Source: an uncultured Bacteroidales bacterium
GTDB taxonomy: Bacteria > Bacteroidota > Bacteroidia > Bacteroidales > Paludibacteraceae
DNA: 15,587 bases
Reading direction: 5' to 3'
Assembly (NCBI GenBank): GCA_903929065.1
Contig: CAIYTJ010000333.1
Coordinates: forward strand, 1 to 15,587
The notes under the pieces were generated by a model. The model made no database searches and was not told the DNA's origin. It was given only the letters and a program-made list of their open reading frames with translations. Positions 1-6,311 of the stretch are shown piece by piece. Both the position numbers and the translations under genes were made by a program. Numbering within the stretch: position 1 is the first letter of the stretch; the number at the start of each line of letters is the position of its first letter.

Positions 1-452
1 AATTCCCAGAAAATATACATTTGGAAGATATTGGTTGCAATAACCAGTCCCAACATGGAGAAAGTAAACAGCGAAAGGAAAGCATAATAGCGTTGGAAAC
101 CTTTTTCACCGCTCATGTAGCTTAAACTGTAGATATTTACCATAAATGAAACGGTAGTGATTACAACCAGCATCATTACTGAGATAGGATCCAGTAAAAT
201 ACCCAAATCAATATGAAGGAATTCGGTAAAACGAATCCATTCAATATTCATAGCAACCACTTTTTCGTAAACACCATTTATTTTGGCGGTTGTGAAATAT
301 TCCCAGGCAGTGTAATAAGAAAGAGCTGTTATAATACCTAAAACAACTGTTCCAATTGTTCCCGCTACTTTTGGCTTCCATTTTGAATCAACCAGTCCCA
401 ACACAATGAAACTAAGAAGCGGAAGTACTAAAATTAATAATGTATAAGTCAT
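1..452 (-). CDS. nuoL: NADH-quinone oxidoreductase subunit L, N-terminal part (cut by window edge)
   Basis: The minus strand below 452 opens with ATG at 450-452 and stays open for about 150 codons to the window edge. The product begins MTYTLLILVLPLLSF and later contains LLDPISVMML, SYMSGEKG and NIFQMYIFWE, all typical of the NuoL/Mrp antiporter-like family N-terminus. NuoL is the large distal proton-pumping subunit of the complex I membrane arm; full-length members have about 600-650 residues, so roughly three quarters lies outside the window. It follows nuoK in the same direction, as expected for a nuo operon. The start lies only 9 bases from the end of a GC-rich inverted repeat (462-580), which could fold over the translation start. 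Identity is secure from sequence and context; nothing can be said about the C-terminal half. Confidence 0.93.
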   Translation of the reverse strand, partial: MTYTLLILVLPLLSFIVLGLVDSKWKPKVAGTIGTVVLGIITALSYYTAWEYFTTAKINGVYEKVVAMNIEWIRFTEFLHIDLGILLDPISVMMLVVITTVSFMVNIYSLSYMSGEKGFQRYYAFLSLFTFSMLGLVIATNIFQMYIFWE

Positions 453-461
453 AATTTATCT

Positions 462-580
462 AAAGCCCCCTAAATCCCCCTTAGGGGACTTAAAAGATAG
501 TTCATACTCTCTTTATATATTCAATTTAAAAAATGTTATACCCAGTCTTAAAGTCCCCCATGGGGGATTTAGGGGGCTTT
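462..580. repeat. Inverted pair of GC-rich palindromic repeats between nuoK and nuoL
   Basis: Two 32-base arms, 462-493 and 549-580, are near-perfect inverted copies built on AAAGCCCCCTAAATCCCCC followed by GGGGACTT, separated by 55 AT-rich bases. Each arm also folds on itself: TCCCCC-TTA-GGGGA at 475-488, and the perfect 14-base palindrome TCCCCCATGGGGGA at 554-567. The right arm overlaps the last two bases of the nuoK stop codon, and the left arm stops 9 bases before the nuoL ATG. The layout resembles BIME/REP-type elements. Similar C/G-rich palindromes are, from memory, common in Bacteroidota intergenic DNA. It could act as a processing or stability hairpin in the nuo mRNA; there is no U-tract that would make it a classical terminator. 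Confidence 0.85.
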
Positions 581-917
581 ACTCTTTCATTTGGTCTAAG
601 TTTCCAACTTCGACGCTTGTCAGATTACGATAAATGTTGATAATAATCGCAATGGCAACAGCAGTTTCACAAGCTGCAATGGCAATGGTGAATAAAGTAA
701 AGTAAAATCCTTCCAAATGACCCGGAAACAAGTACCGGTTGAATACTACGAAATTAATATCGGCAGCATTTAGCATTAATTCAATCGAAATCAGAATCAT
801 CAACATGCTTTTGCGGGATAAAAAGCCGTAAACACCGGCAAAGAACATGATTAAACTTACGCCTAAGTAAAGCTCCATGGGTACCTGACCGGCTAAAATG
901 TTATTTAAAATATCCAT
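579..917 (-). CDS. nuoK: NADH-quinone oxidoreductase subunit K
   Basis: This small three-helix membrane subunit belongs to the complex I proton-translocating arm and is homologous to MrpC. The product is 112 residues from ATG at 917. A second ATG at codon 14 would give 99 residues, nearer the usual length of about 100, so the start is uncertain. The two family-typical membrane glutamates are present: E46 in SIELMLNAADINF and E84 in AACETAVAIAIIINIYR. They correspond to the acidic residues needed for proton transfer in characterised NuoK proteins. The gene lies between nuoJ and nuoL in the standard order. Its stop codon overlaps the GC-rich repeat to its left, and a heptamer array begins 8 bases upstream of its start. 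Confidence 0.95.
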   Translation of the reverse strand: MDILNNILAGQVPMELYLGVSLIMFFAGVYGFLSRKSMLMILISIELMLNAADINFVVFNRYLFPGHLEGFYFTLFTIAIAACETAVAIAIIINIYRNLTSVEVGNLDQMKE

Positions 918-925
918 AATTTATT

Positions 926-950
926 AGTTGAAAGTTGAAAGTTGAAAGTT
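926..950. repeat. Heptamer tandem repeat AGTTGAA in the nuoJ-nuoK gap
   Basis: Three exact copies of AGTTGAA occupy 926-946, followed by a partial copy (AGTT). The array is 8 bases upstream of the nuoK ATG at 917. The bases to the right (953-994) contain further ACTTTA/TAAAGT copies, including a 6-base stem TAAAGT-AATTG-ACTTTA at 953-969, so the gap can fold back on itself. The same 7-base periodicity recurs in other gaps of this operon. Confidence 0.85.
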
Positions 951-1001
951 TGTAAAGTAATTGACTTTATACTTTATGAACTTTAAAAACTTTATACTGA
1001 A

Positions 1002-1505
1002 TTATCGTTTTCTTGCAATCATAATAGCACCTACAATACAAGCCAGCAGTAAAATACTGATTGTTTCGAAAGGTAATAAATACTGGTATTTATCGGTTCC
1101 CATCATGGTATGACCTAATTGTTGTGGAGTTATATCGGCCTGTGCCACTAAATCGGAAACTTTTTTGACGTTGTAATAAATGATGTGAGCACAAAAAGCC
1201 AAACCGGCTATTGCAGTAAGCCCGGCTGCGATTCTTCTAACCGGTAATTCTGTTTTCAGGCTTTCACCCGGACGGTTGGTAAGTAAAATGGCAAAAATGA
1301 ACAATACCATTACACCACCTGCATAAACTGCAATTTGTACAGCAAACAAATAATTGTAACCCAACAATAGGTAAAAACCTGCTGTGGCTAATAATACGAA
1401 TAATAAATAAGTTGCTGAACGAATAATCTGTTTGGAAGTAACAGCCAAAATCGAGAAAATGATAACGATTGCCGCTAATACGAAAAATATAATTTGTTGT
1501 GCCAT
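1002..1505 (-). CDS. nuoJ: NADH-quinone oxidoreductase subunit J
   Basis: The 167-residue hydrophobic protein has about five membrane helices and starts at the ATG at 1505. The signature VYAGGVMVLFIFAILL (from residue 60) matches the conserved third helix of NuoJ (usually VYVGAVMVLF-like), which carries the pi-bulge involved in coupling quinone reduction to proton movement. NuoJ sits in the complex I membrane arm beside NuoA, NuoH and NuoK. Length is usual for the family, and the position between nuoI and nuoK is the standard order. The 64-base gap to nuoI contains a heptamer array that starts 5 bases upstream of the start codon; no Shine-Dalgarno sequence is visible. Confidence 0.95.
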   Translation of the reverse strand: MAQQIIFFVLAAIVIIFSILAVTSKQIIRSATYLLFVLLATAGFYLLLGYNYLFAVQIAVYAGGVMVLFIFAILLTNRPGESLKTELPVRRIAAGLTAIAGLAFCAHIIYYNVKKVSDLVAQADITPQQLGHTMMGTDKYQYLLPFETISILLLACIVGAIMIARKR

Positions 1506-1510
1506 AAATT

Positions 1511-1545
1511 AGTTAATAGTTGATAGTTGACAGTTTATAGTTAAC
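1511..1545. repeat. Five heptamers AGTTNAY-type in the nuoI-nuoJ gap
   Basis: Five consecutive 7-base units, AGTTAAT, AGTTGAT, AGTTGAC, AGTTTAT and AGTTAAC, run without interruption. The AGTT core is invariant and the last three positions drift. The array lies 5 bases upstream of the nuoJ ATG and has the same polarity as the 926-950 array. Confidence 0.85.
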
Positions 1546-1569
1546 AGCCAATCACATTTATGTTAATTC

Positions 1570-2067
1570 CTATTCCGCTTTAGGGGCTAGGGGTTCTTTC
1601 TTTTTGTCTCTCAATTTCGAACCTTCGTGATTCAATTGTTGTTTGAGTTTTTCGCGGTTAAACACGGCGTTTTCGAATGTGTTTTCAAACTTGATGGCAT
1701 CAGAAGGGCAGGTCAGAACGCAAAGATTACAGAATGTACACATTCCCAAATCCCATTGGTATTTATCCAGAATTTTCTTCTTTTTACCATCTTCGGTTTC
1801 AATCATTTGAGAAATCACCTTGATCGTTCCGTTCGGACAATTCATTTCGCAGATACCGCAAGCAGTACAAGCGTGTTCGTTGTTTTCGTCGTGCGGCATG
1901 GTTAACTCACTTCTCCAACGATCCGAAATTACCAGTGTATCTCTGTTTTCTGGATATTGCCGTGTCACTTTTTTAGTCCACAACTCTTTCCATGTCACCG
2001 ACATACCAAACAATAACGATTTGATACCGGTAAATAAACCTGAAAAATATTTTGATACTGAACTCAT
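1570..2067 (-). CDS. nuoI: NADH-quinone oxidoreductase subunit I (2x 4Fe-4S)
   Basis: This ferredoxin-like subunit carries two tetranuclear iron-sulfur clusters and passes electrons toward NuoB and the quinone site. Both CxxCxxCxxxCP motifs are intact: CTACGICEMNCP and CTFCNLCVLTCP, at about residues 67-78 and 110-121 of the 165-residue product. The N-terminal stretch resembles the amphipathic helix region that contacts NuoH in this family. I place the start at ATG 2067; the frame could open two codons earlier at a TTG (2073), but that codon lies in the neighbouring repeat. The C-terminus is Lys-rich and polar. The gene sits between nuoH and nuoJ as expected. A repeat array abuts the start. 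Confidence 0.96.
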   Translation of the reverse strand: MSSVSKYFSGLFTGIKSLLFGMSVTWKELWTKKVTRQYPENRDTLVISDRWRSELTMPHDENNEHACTACGICEMNCPNGTIKVISQMIETEDGKKKKILDKYQWDLGMCTFCNLCVLTCPSDAIKFENTFENAVFNREKLKQQLNHEGSKLRDKKKEPLAPKAE

Positions 2068-2071
2068 ATTC

Positions 2072-2104
2072 AATTAATAATTCATAATTAATAATTCATA
2101 ATTA
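2072..2104. repeat. AT-rich heptamer array in the nuoH-nuoI gap
   Basis: Alternating 7-base units AATTAAT and AATTCAT occur twice (2072-2099), followed by a partial AATTA, making a 14-base repeat with an internal 7-base period. The array begins 4 bases upstream of the nuoI ATG. Confidence 0.8.
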
Positions 2105-2126
2105 GCTTTCGCTGAACTTTGTTTCA

Positions 2127-2161
2127 TTTGCCGCTTACTACTTGCCGTTTGCTGTTGAATT
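2127..2161. repeat. Degenerate YTTGCCG heptamers in the nuoH-nuoI gap
   Basis: The consecutive 7-base units TTTGCCG, CTTACTA, CTTGCCG, TTTGCTG and TTGAATT keep a YTTRC-like core in phase. This is a second, different heptamer sequence in the same gap, ending at the nuoH stop codon. The units are degenerate, so the call is weaker than for the other arrays. Confidence 0.5.
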
Positions 2162-3281
2162 AAAACCAACCCGGTAATAAATCGGTTAAAGTCAATCCGG
2201 ATAAAACCAGAATAACCATCAATACTATATTCACCAGATTGATTGGCAAGAGGTATTTCCATTCAAGATTCAATAATTGGTCGATACGCAAGCGAGGGAA
2301 TGACCAGCGAACCCATAAACTTAAGAAAATCAATACGGCGGTTTTTCCGAAGAACCAAATGTATGAAGGAATGTATTCCATAATACCGTTGAACGCTACC
2401 CAGCCTTTTACCTGAATTGGCATATAACCACCAAGGAATACAGCAGTCGCAATAGAAGCAATGATAAACATGTTCAGATATTCAGCCAGATAATAGAATC
2501 CGAATTGAAGTCCGGAGTATTCTGTGTGGTACCCGGCTGTTAATTCTGATTCAGCTTCCGGTAAATCGAATGGTCCACGGTTTGTTTCAGCGTGACCTGA
2601 AATCAGATAAATAATAAATGCTATTAATGACGAAATATGTCCGTTGAATAAGTTCCAGCAATAACGCTGACCTTCAATCATGGTTGAAAATTGCATTGTT
2701 CCTGCCAACACTACGATTGTCATTAAAGCAAAACCAGCAGAAAGTTCGTAGCTAACAAACTGAGCACCGCTTCGCATAGCGCCAATCATCGAATATTTGT
2801 TGTTACTAGACCAACCGGCCAGCAATACTCCGATAATTCCGAGGGATGATACAGCAGTAACATATAAAACACCGATATTAAAATCGATTGCATGAAGTCC
2901 TTTTCCAAATGCAATGGCTCCGAAAGTTGCCATTGAAGCCACAATCATAAAGAAAGGAGCCGCGAAAAACAAAAACCGGTCTGAACGATTGATTTTTACA
3001 ATTTCCTTCAACAGGATTTTGACCATATCTGCAACCGATTGCAAAAGTCCCCATTTACCAACACGGTTCGGTCCGAAACGTGCCTGAAAGAAGGCTGTAA
3101 TCTTACGCTCTGCATAAATAAGAATCAATGCTATGACTGCATAAGCGGCTAGAAAAGCAACGCCTACCAAAACAAACTCGATGAGTAAAACCCAAAATTC
3201 AGGTAGACTGCTTCTCAAAGCAGCATCCAGCCAGCTTGTCAGGTTTGTAACTTCTAACGGTTGTGAATAATTTAATATCAT
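2160..3281 (-). CDS. nuoH: NADH-quinone oxidoreductase subunit H
   Basis: The polytopic inner-membrane subunit forms much of the quinone-binding chamber at the junction of the peripheral and membrane arms. The 373-residue product has about eight or nine hydrophobic helices. Conserved blocks include AERKITAFFQARFGPNRVG (residues 57-75) and the acidic loop RGPFDLPEAESELTAGY (residues 235-251), which is rich in the glutamates thought to link quinone chemistry to pumping. It starts at ATG 3281 and is slightly longer than many bacterial NuoH proteins because of about 25 extra N-terminal residues. It directly follows nuoCD; in operons with a full NADH module, nuoE, nuoF and nuoG would lie between them. 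Confidence 0.96.
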   Translation of the reverse strand: MILNYSQPLEVTNLTSWLDAALRSSLPEFWVLLIEFVLVGVAFLAAYAVIALILIYAERKITAFFQARFGPNRVGKWGLLQSVADMVKILLKEIVKINRSDRFLFFAAPFFMIVASMATFGAIAFGKGLHAIDFNIGVLYVTAVSSLGIIGVLLAGWSSNNKYSMIGAMRSGAQFVSYELSAGFALMTIVVLAGTMQFSTMIEGQRYCWNLFNGHISSLIAFIIYLISGHAETNRGPFDLPEAESELTAGYHTEYSGLQFGFYYLAEYLNMFIIASIATAVFLGGYMPIQVKGWVAFNGIMEYIPSYIWFFGKTAVLIFLSLWVRWSFPRLRIDQLLNLEWKYLLPINLVNIVLMVILVLSGLTLTDLLPGWF

Positions 3282-3287
3282 AATTTT

Positions 3288-3325
3288 CGAATTTCTCTAA
3301 TTAAAACGAATTACACGAATTTTAA
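3288..3325. repeat. AATTCG-containing nonamer-like repeat in the nuoCD-nuoH gap
   Basis: CGAATT occurs at 3288, 3307 and 3316 within a 71-base gap. Read on the minus strand it forms near-9-base units AATTCGTGT, AATTCGTTT, TAATTAGAG and AAATTCGAA. A separate 10-base direct repeat, TTTAATATCA, is present at 3271-3280 (over the nuoH start) and 3321-3330. The periodicity is clear but imperfect. Confidence 0.55.
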
Positions 3326-3352
3326 TATCACCGAAGGCAAATATCAATGAAA

Positions 3353-4981
3353 TTAACGGTCAATATCAGGAATTACATAATCCATAGAACCACCAATACC
3401 AATAAAGTCGGAAATTTTTTCATTCTTACAAATCAATGGCATAGCCGAAACAAGTGCCATAGAAGGTGAACGGAATTTCAAACGGTATGGGAATTTATCA
3501 CCACGGCTTTCAATAAATACACCAAACTCACCACGGCAAGCTTCCACGCGCGAATAAAATTCACCTTCAGGAAGACGGATAATGGCTTTTGTTTTGGCAC
3601 AAATATCACCTTCAGGGATATTGTCAATCAATTGTTCGATAATATGAAGCGATTGTTCAATTTCGTCCAACCGGTTAAGGTAACGAGCGTACGAATCACC
3701 TTCAGTACGGATAACTTCGTTGAATTCCACTTTGTCGTAAAGTGCATAAGGAATATGTTTGCGGATATCGCACGACCAACCCGAACCACGTCCGGCAGGA
3801 CCTGTAACAGCGTAATTGATAGCATCTTCTTTCGAAAGATTACCAATTCCAATCATACGACCCAAGGCAATTACATTGTGCGAGAAGAAACGGTCGTATT
3901 CTTTCAGTTTGTCGCACATATAAATAATGAACGATTTCACGTCTTTCTGAAAATCGTCATAAATATCGAACATCACACCACCAACCACATTTTGATTGAT
4001 AATCAAACGTCCACCGCAGGTTTTTTCAAAAATATCCAGAATGATTTCGCGTTCACGCATTCCGTAAATAAAGGCGGTTGTTGCACCAAGGTCGTTGGTT
4101 TGGCAGGCCCAAGCCAACAAGTGCGAATCCATGCGGTTCAATTCATCCATAATAGTACGGATATATTGAGCACGTTCCGGAACTTCAATTTCAGCCGCTT
4201 TTTCAACAGCCATACACAATCCGTGACGGTTAATGTTAGCCGAAAGATAATCCAGACGGTCGGTGAAGTGAAGAATTTGCGGGTAAGTAAGCGTTTCGCT
4301 CAGTTTTTCAATGCCACGGTGAATATAGCCGCTGTGAACATCAATTTTCTTTACAATTTCTCCATCCAGCGAAGTGCGGAAGTGCATTACACCGTGAGTG
4401 GAAGGGTGTTGTGGGCCAATATTGATAATGTAATCGTCTTCTTCAAAAATGTTAACAGTTGATTCCACCAATTTTCCATCAATTTCCATGATGCGTGGTG
4501 CAATGTCAATAATATCTTTACTTTCAAGATTAAGCGGATTCAGTTCAGGATTTGCATCGTAGTCTTTACGAAATGGAAAACCGTTCCAGTCGCCATTCAG
4601 GAAGAACTTGCGCATATCCGGATTGTTGATAAAACGGATGCCAAACAATGCGAAAACCTCACGTTCGTTGTAATTGGCTGTTTCAAATAAATCGGTAACC
4701 GAATACAACAACGGATTTTCGCGGTCGGTAGTTCCGGTCTTCAAAACAATTTCTTTCGAAAGGTCCTTCGACGAACAAAGAAGGTAGTTTACGCCCAGTT
4801 CTTCACCACGATCCATACCGGTTAAGAATACCAGCGTGTCAAAAGGCAGTTCCGCATTGTCGCGAAGTGTTTTGGCTAACAAGTGCAGTTTGGTATAATC
4901 AACTGTTACCGTCAGTTTTTGCTTTTCTTCAATAACTGCATCTTTTACAGTATTAAGTATTAGCTTTTTTATATTTTCCAT
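3353..4981 (-). CDS. nuoCD: NADH-quinone oxidoreductase fused subunit C/D
   Basis: This is a 542-residue fusion of the NuoC (30 kDa) and NuoD (49 kDa, [NiFe]-hydrogenase large-subunit-like) subunits of the complex I peripheral arm. Residues 1 to about 140 are NuoC, ending in the GFPFRKDYD block. A linker of roughly 40 residues follows. The NuoD part starts near IGPQHPSTHGVMHF (GPQHPSTHG at 189-197), with the family-typical SGYIHRGIEK, NRMDSHLLAW and VTGPAGRGSGWSCDIRK, and ends in VIPDIDR. NuoD helps form the quinone-head site together with NuoB. C/D fusion occurs in several phyla, including Gammaproteobacteria and Bacteroidota. The start is ATG 4981; the gene follows nuoB after 57 bases containing heptamer repeats. 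Confidence 0.96.
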   Translation of the reverse strand: MENIKKLILNTVKDAVIEEKQKLTVTVDYTKLHLLAKTLRDNAELPFDTLVFLTGMDRGEELGVNYLLCSSKDLSKEIVLKTGTTDRENPLLYSVTDLFETANYNEREVFALFGIRFINNPDMRKFFLNGDWNGFPFRKDYDANPELNPLNLESKDIIDIAPRIMEIDGKLVESTVNIFEEDDYIINIGPQHPSTHGVMHFRTSLDGEIVKKIDVHSGYIHRGIEKLSETLTYPQILHFTDRLDYLSANINRHGLCMAVEKAAEIEVPERAQYIRTIMDELNRMDSHLLAWACQTNDLGATTAFIYGMREREIILDIFEKTCGGRLIINQNVVGGVMFDIYDDFQKDVKSFIIYMCDKLKEYDRFFSHNVIALGRMIGIGNLSKEDAINYAVTGPAGRGSGWSCDIRKHIPYALYDKVEFNEVIRTEGDSYARYLNRLDEIEQSLHIIEQLIDNIPEGDICAKTKAIIRLPEGEFYSRVEACRGEFGVFIESRGDKFPYRLKFRSPSMALVSAMPLICKNEKISDFIGIGGSMDYVIPDIDR

Positions 4982-5014
4982 TATATATAAATGTCGAATG
5001 TCTTATTCTTTTCT

Positions 5015-5042
5015 GAACTATAAACTACCAACTATAAACTAT
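5015..5042. repeat. Four heptamers AAACTAT-type in the nuoB-nuoCD gap
   Basis: The 7-base units GAACTAT, AAACTAC, CAACTAT and AAACTAT are contiguous. Their reverse complement (ATAGTTT, ATAGTTG) has the AGTT core of the 1511-1545 array, so this is the same family in opposite orientation. The last unit overlaps the nuoB stop codon (TAG, complement of 5039-5041). Confidence 0.8.
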
Positions 5043-5602
5043 CTCTGCTTGTTTCCCAAAAATTGTTCTACCTTAATTTTGCGTTGCAACTGCATTAAGC
5101 CATAAAATAATGATTCAGGGCGTGGAGGACAACCCGGAACATATACGTCTACCGGAATAATCTGATCAACTCCGTTCACCACGTGGTATGAATTTACAAA
5201 CGGCCCGCCGGAAATAGCGCAAGCGCCCATAGCCAGTACATATTTTGGTTCAGCCATTTGGTCATAAACACGTTTAATAAGCGGTGCCATTTTATGAACC
5301 ATCGTTCCGGCAACAATCATTAAGTCGGCTTGGCGTGGACTGTTACGCGTAACTTCCATCCCAAAACGGGCAATATCATTATGTGCCGCAGCTGTAGCCA
5401 TAAATTCAATACCACAACAGCTTGTAGCATAAATCAACGGCCAGATAGAATTTGAACGTCCCCAGTTGATGAATTCGTCAATCTTACCAAGAACCACATT
5501 TACACCATTGGCTTCGAGTTCTTTGATGTAATTTTCAAGATACTCGTTGTCATTGAATTCCGCAGTTGGAATTCCTTTTATATTGACATTTTTTAGTTCC
5601 AT
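5039..5602 (-). CDS. nuoB: NADH-quinone oxidoreductase subunit B (N2 cluster)
   Basis: This 187-residue soluble subunit carries the terminal 4Fe-4S cluster N2, which reduces quinone. All four expected ligands are visible: the tandem C62-C63 in ATSCCGIEFM, C128 in AMGACAISGG and C158 in YVPGCPPRPE. The N-terminal extension of about 40 residues before INWGRSNSIWP is acidic and variable. The start ATG at 5602 overlaps the end of nuoA by 10 bases, so the two are probably translationally coupled; this is the only junction in the operon without a repeat-filled spacer. Confidence 0.96.
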   Translation of the reverse strand: MELKNVNIKGIPTAEFNDNEYLENYIKELEANGVNVVLGKIDEFINWGRSNSIWPLIYATSCCGIEFMATAAAHNDIARFGMEVTRNSPRQADLMIVAGTMVHKMAPLIKRVYDQMAEPKYVLAMGACAISGGPFVNSYHVVNGVDQIIPVDVYVPGCPPRPESLFYGLMQLQRKIKVEQFLGNKQR

Positions 5603-5946
5603 TTTAGTACATTTTTCTTCCAGGCATAGGCCAGACCCAAACCAAGAATAACGATAAAGAATAAAATACTGTACAATCCGGTATAACCAAGATCACGCAC
5701 TATAGTTGCCCAGGGAAACAAGAAAATTGTTTCTACATCGAACATCAAATACAGAATGGCATACAGGTAATAACCAGCCTTAAACTGCATCCAGGAAGTG
5801 CCATGCGTTGGAATTCCGCATTCGTAAGGTTCTCCTTTTTGAAGGTTGAATGATTTAGGTGCTAAGAGAATGGCAATGCCTAATCCGGCAACCACTAATG
5901 AAATTCCGGTCAGGAATACGGTAAGAAAAAGCGATAAACTGCTCAT
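5593..5946 (-). CDS. nuoA: NADH-quinone oxidoreductase subunit A
   Basis: The product is a 117-residue, three-helix membrane subunit and the first gene of the nuo operon. The loop GEPYECGIPTHG (C43) and the second helix YLMFDVETIFLFPWA (D70, E72) are NuoA signatures. The open frame extends 13 codons further upstream to a TTG at 5985, but that TTG is embedded in the predicted -7 promoter element (5983-5990). I therefore use the ATG at 5946, which gives MSSLSLFLTV and the usual family length. NuoA contacts NuoH and NuoJ near the quinone chamber. A 10-base overlap couples it to nuoB. Confidence 0.94.
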   Translation of the reverse strand: MSSLSLFLTVFLTGISLVVAGLGIAILLAPKSFNLQKGEPYECGIPTHGTSWMQFKAGYYLYAILYLMFDVETIFLFPWATIVRDLGYTGLYSILFFIVILGLGLAYAWKKNVLKWN

Positions 5947-5982
5947 ATAAATGAATATATTTGTTTGCTTTAAAATCGGCTG

Positions 5983-6014
5983 CAAAGGAACGATAAAAAT
6001 TTCTATTGTGCGAA
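5983..6014 (-). promoter_or_regulatory. Candidate promoter of the nuo operon
   Basis: On the minus strand, TTCCTTTG (5983-5990) differs at one base from the Bacteroidota -7 element TAnnTTTG. TTCG (6011-6014), 20 bases upstream, differs at one base from the -33 element TTTG. Transcription would begin near 5976-5978, giving a leader of about 30 bases before the nuoA ATG at 5946. Confidence 0.55.
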
Positions 6015-6235
6015 TAAATTCATTTAAAAAACCTGTTTGATGGCTTTAGCTGGAATTTTGTAATCCCGAGGTTGCAAATGAGTTATATATATGAAATTCA
6101 ATAATATATGATTTAAAGGTAAAATTTAGAGCATGTGGAATTATAGTATATTATATTTTGTTATGGTATTTATTTTAAATTTTCAGGGCATAAACATTAT
6201 TTTTTGAATTTCACCTTAAATTAGTTATGAGTATA

Positions 6236-6264
6236 TTGTATGAATAATATTATTTGTACTTTTG
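6236..6264 (+). promoter_or_regulatory. Candidate promoter of the phosphatase gene
   Basis: TACTTTTG at 6257-6264 is an exact match to the Bacteroidota -7 consensus TAnnTTTG. A TTG at 6236-6238, 18 bases upstream, can serve as the -33 element. Transcription would start around 6269-6272, leaving a leader of about 40 bases before the ATG at 6312. Confidence 0.65.
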
Positions 6265-6311
6265 ACACCCAAATATGCATATAAATATTTAAAATTCAAT
6301 TAAACTCAATC

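Larger units (their letters stand above)
5947..6311. other. Divergent intergenic region between nuoA and the phosphatase gene
   Basis: This 365-base, strongly AT-rich stretch separates two divergently transcribed units. Apart from one promoter candidate facing each way (5983-6014 minus, 6236-6264 plus), I see no open frame with coding character, no RNA gene and no convincing hairpin. The middle (about 6020-6235) holds only AT-rich sequence without a recognisable repeat. Confidence 0.7.

Noticed and set aside
3632..4462. A 276-codon open frame on the plus strand inside nuoCD
   Set aside because: It is antisense to a gene with clear NuoC/NuoD motifs. Its product is Phe/Asn/Thr-rich with no recognisable domain, as expected from a reverse-strand shadow.
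5947..5985. N-terminal extension of nuoA from a TTG start
   Set aside because: The TTG lies inside the predicted -7 promoter element, and the ATG at 5946 gives the usual NuoA length.
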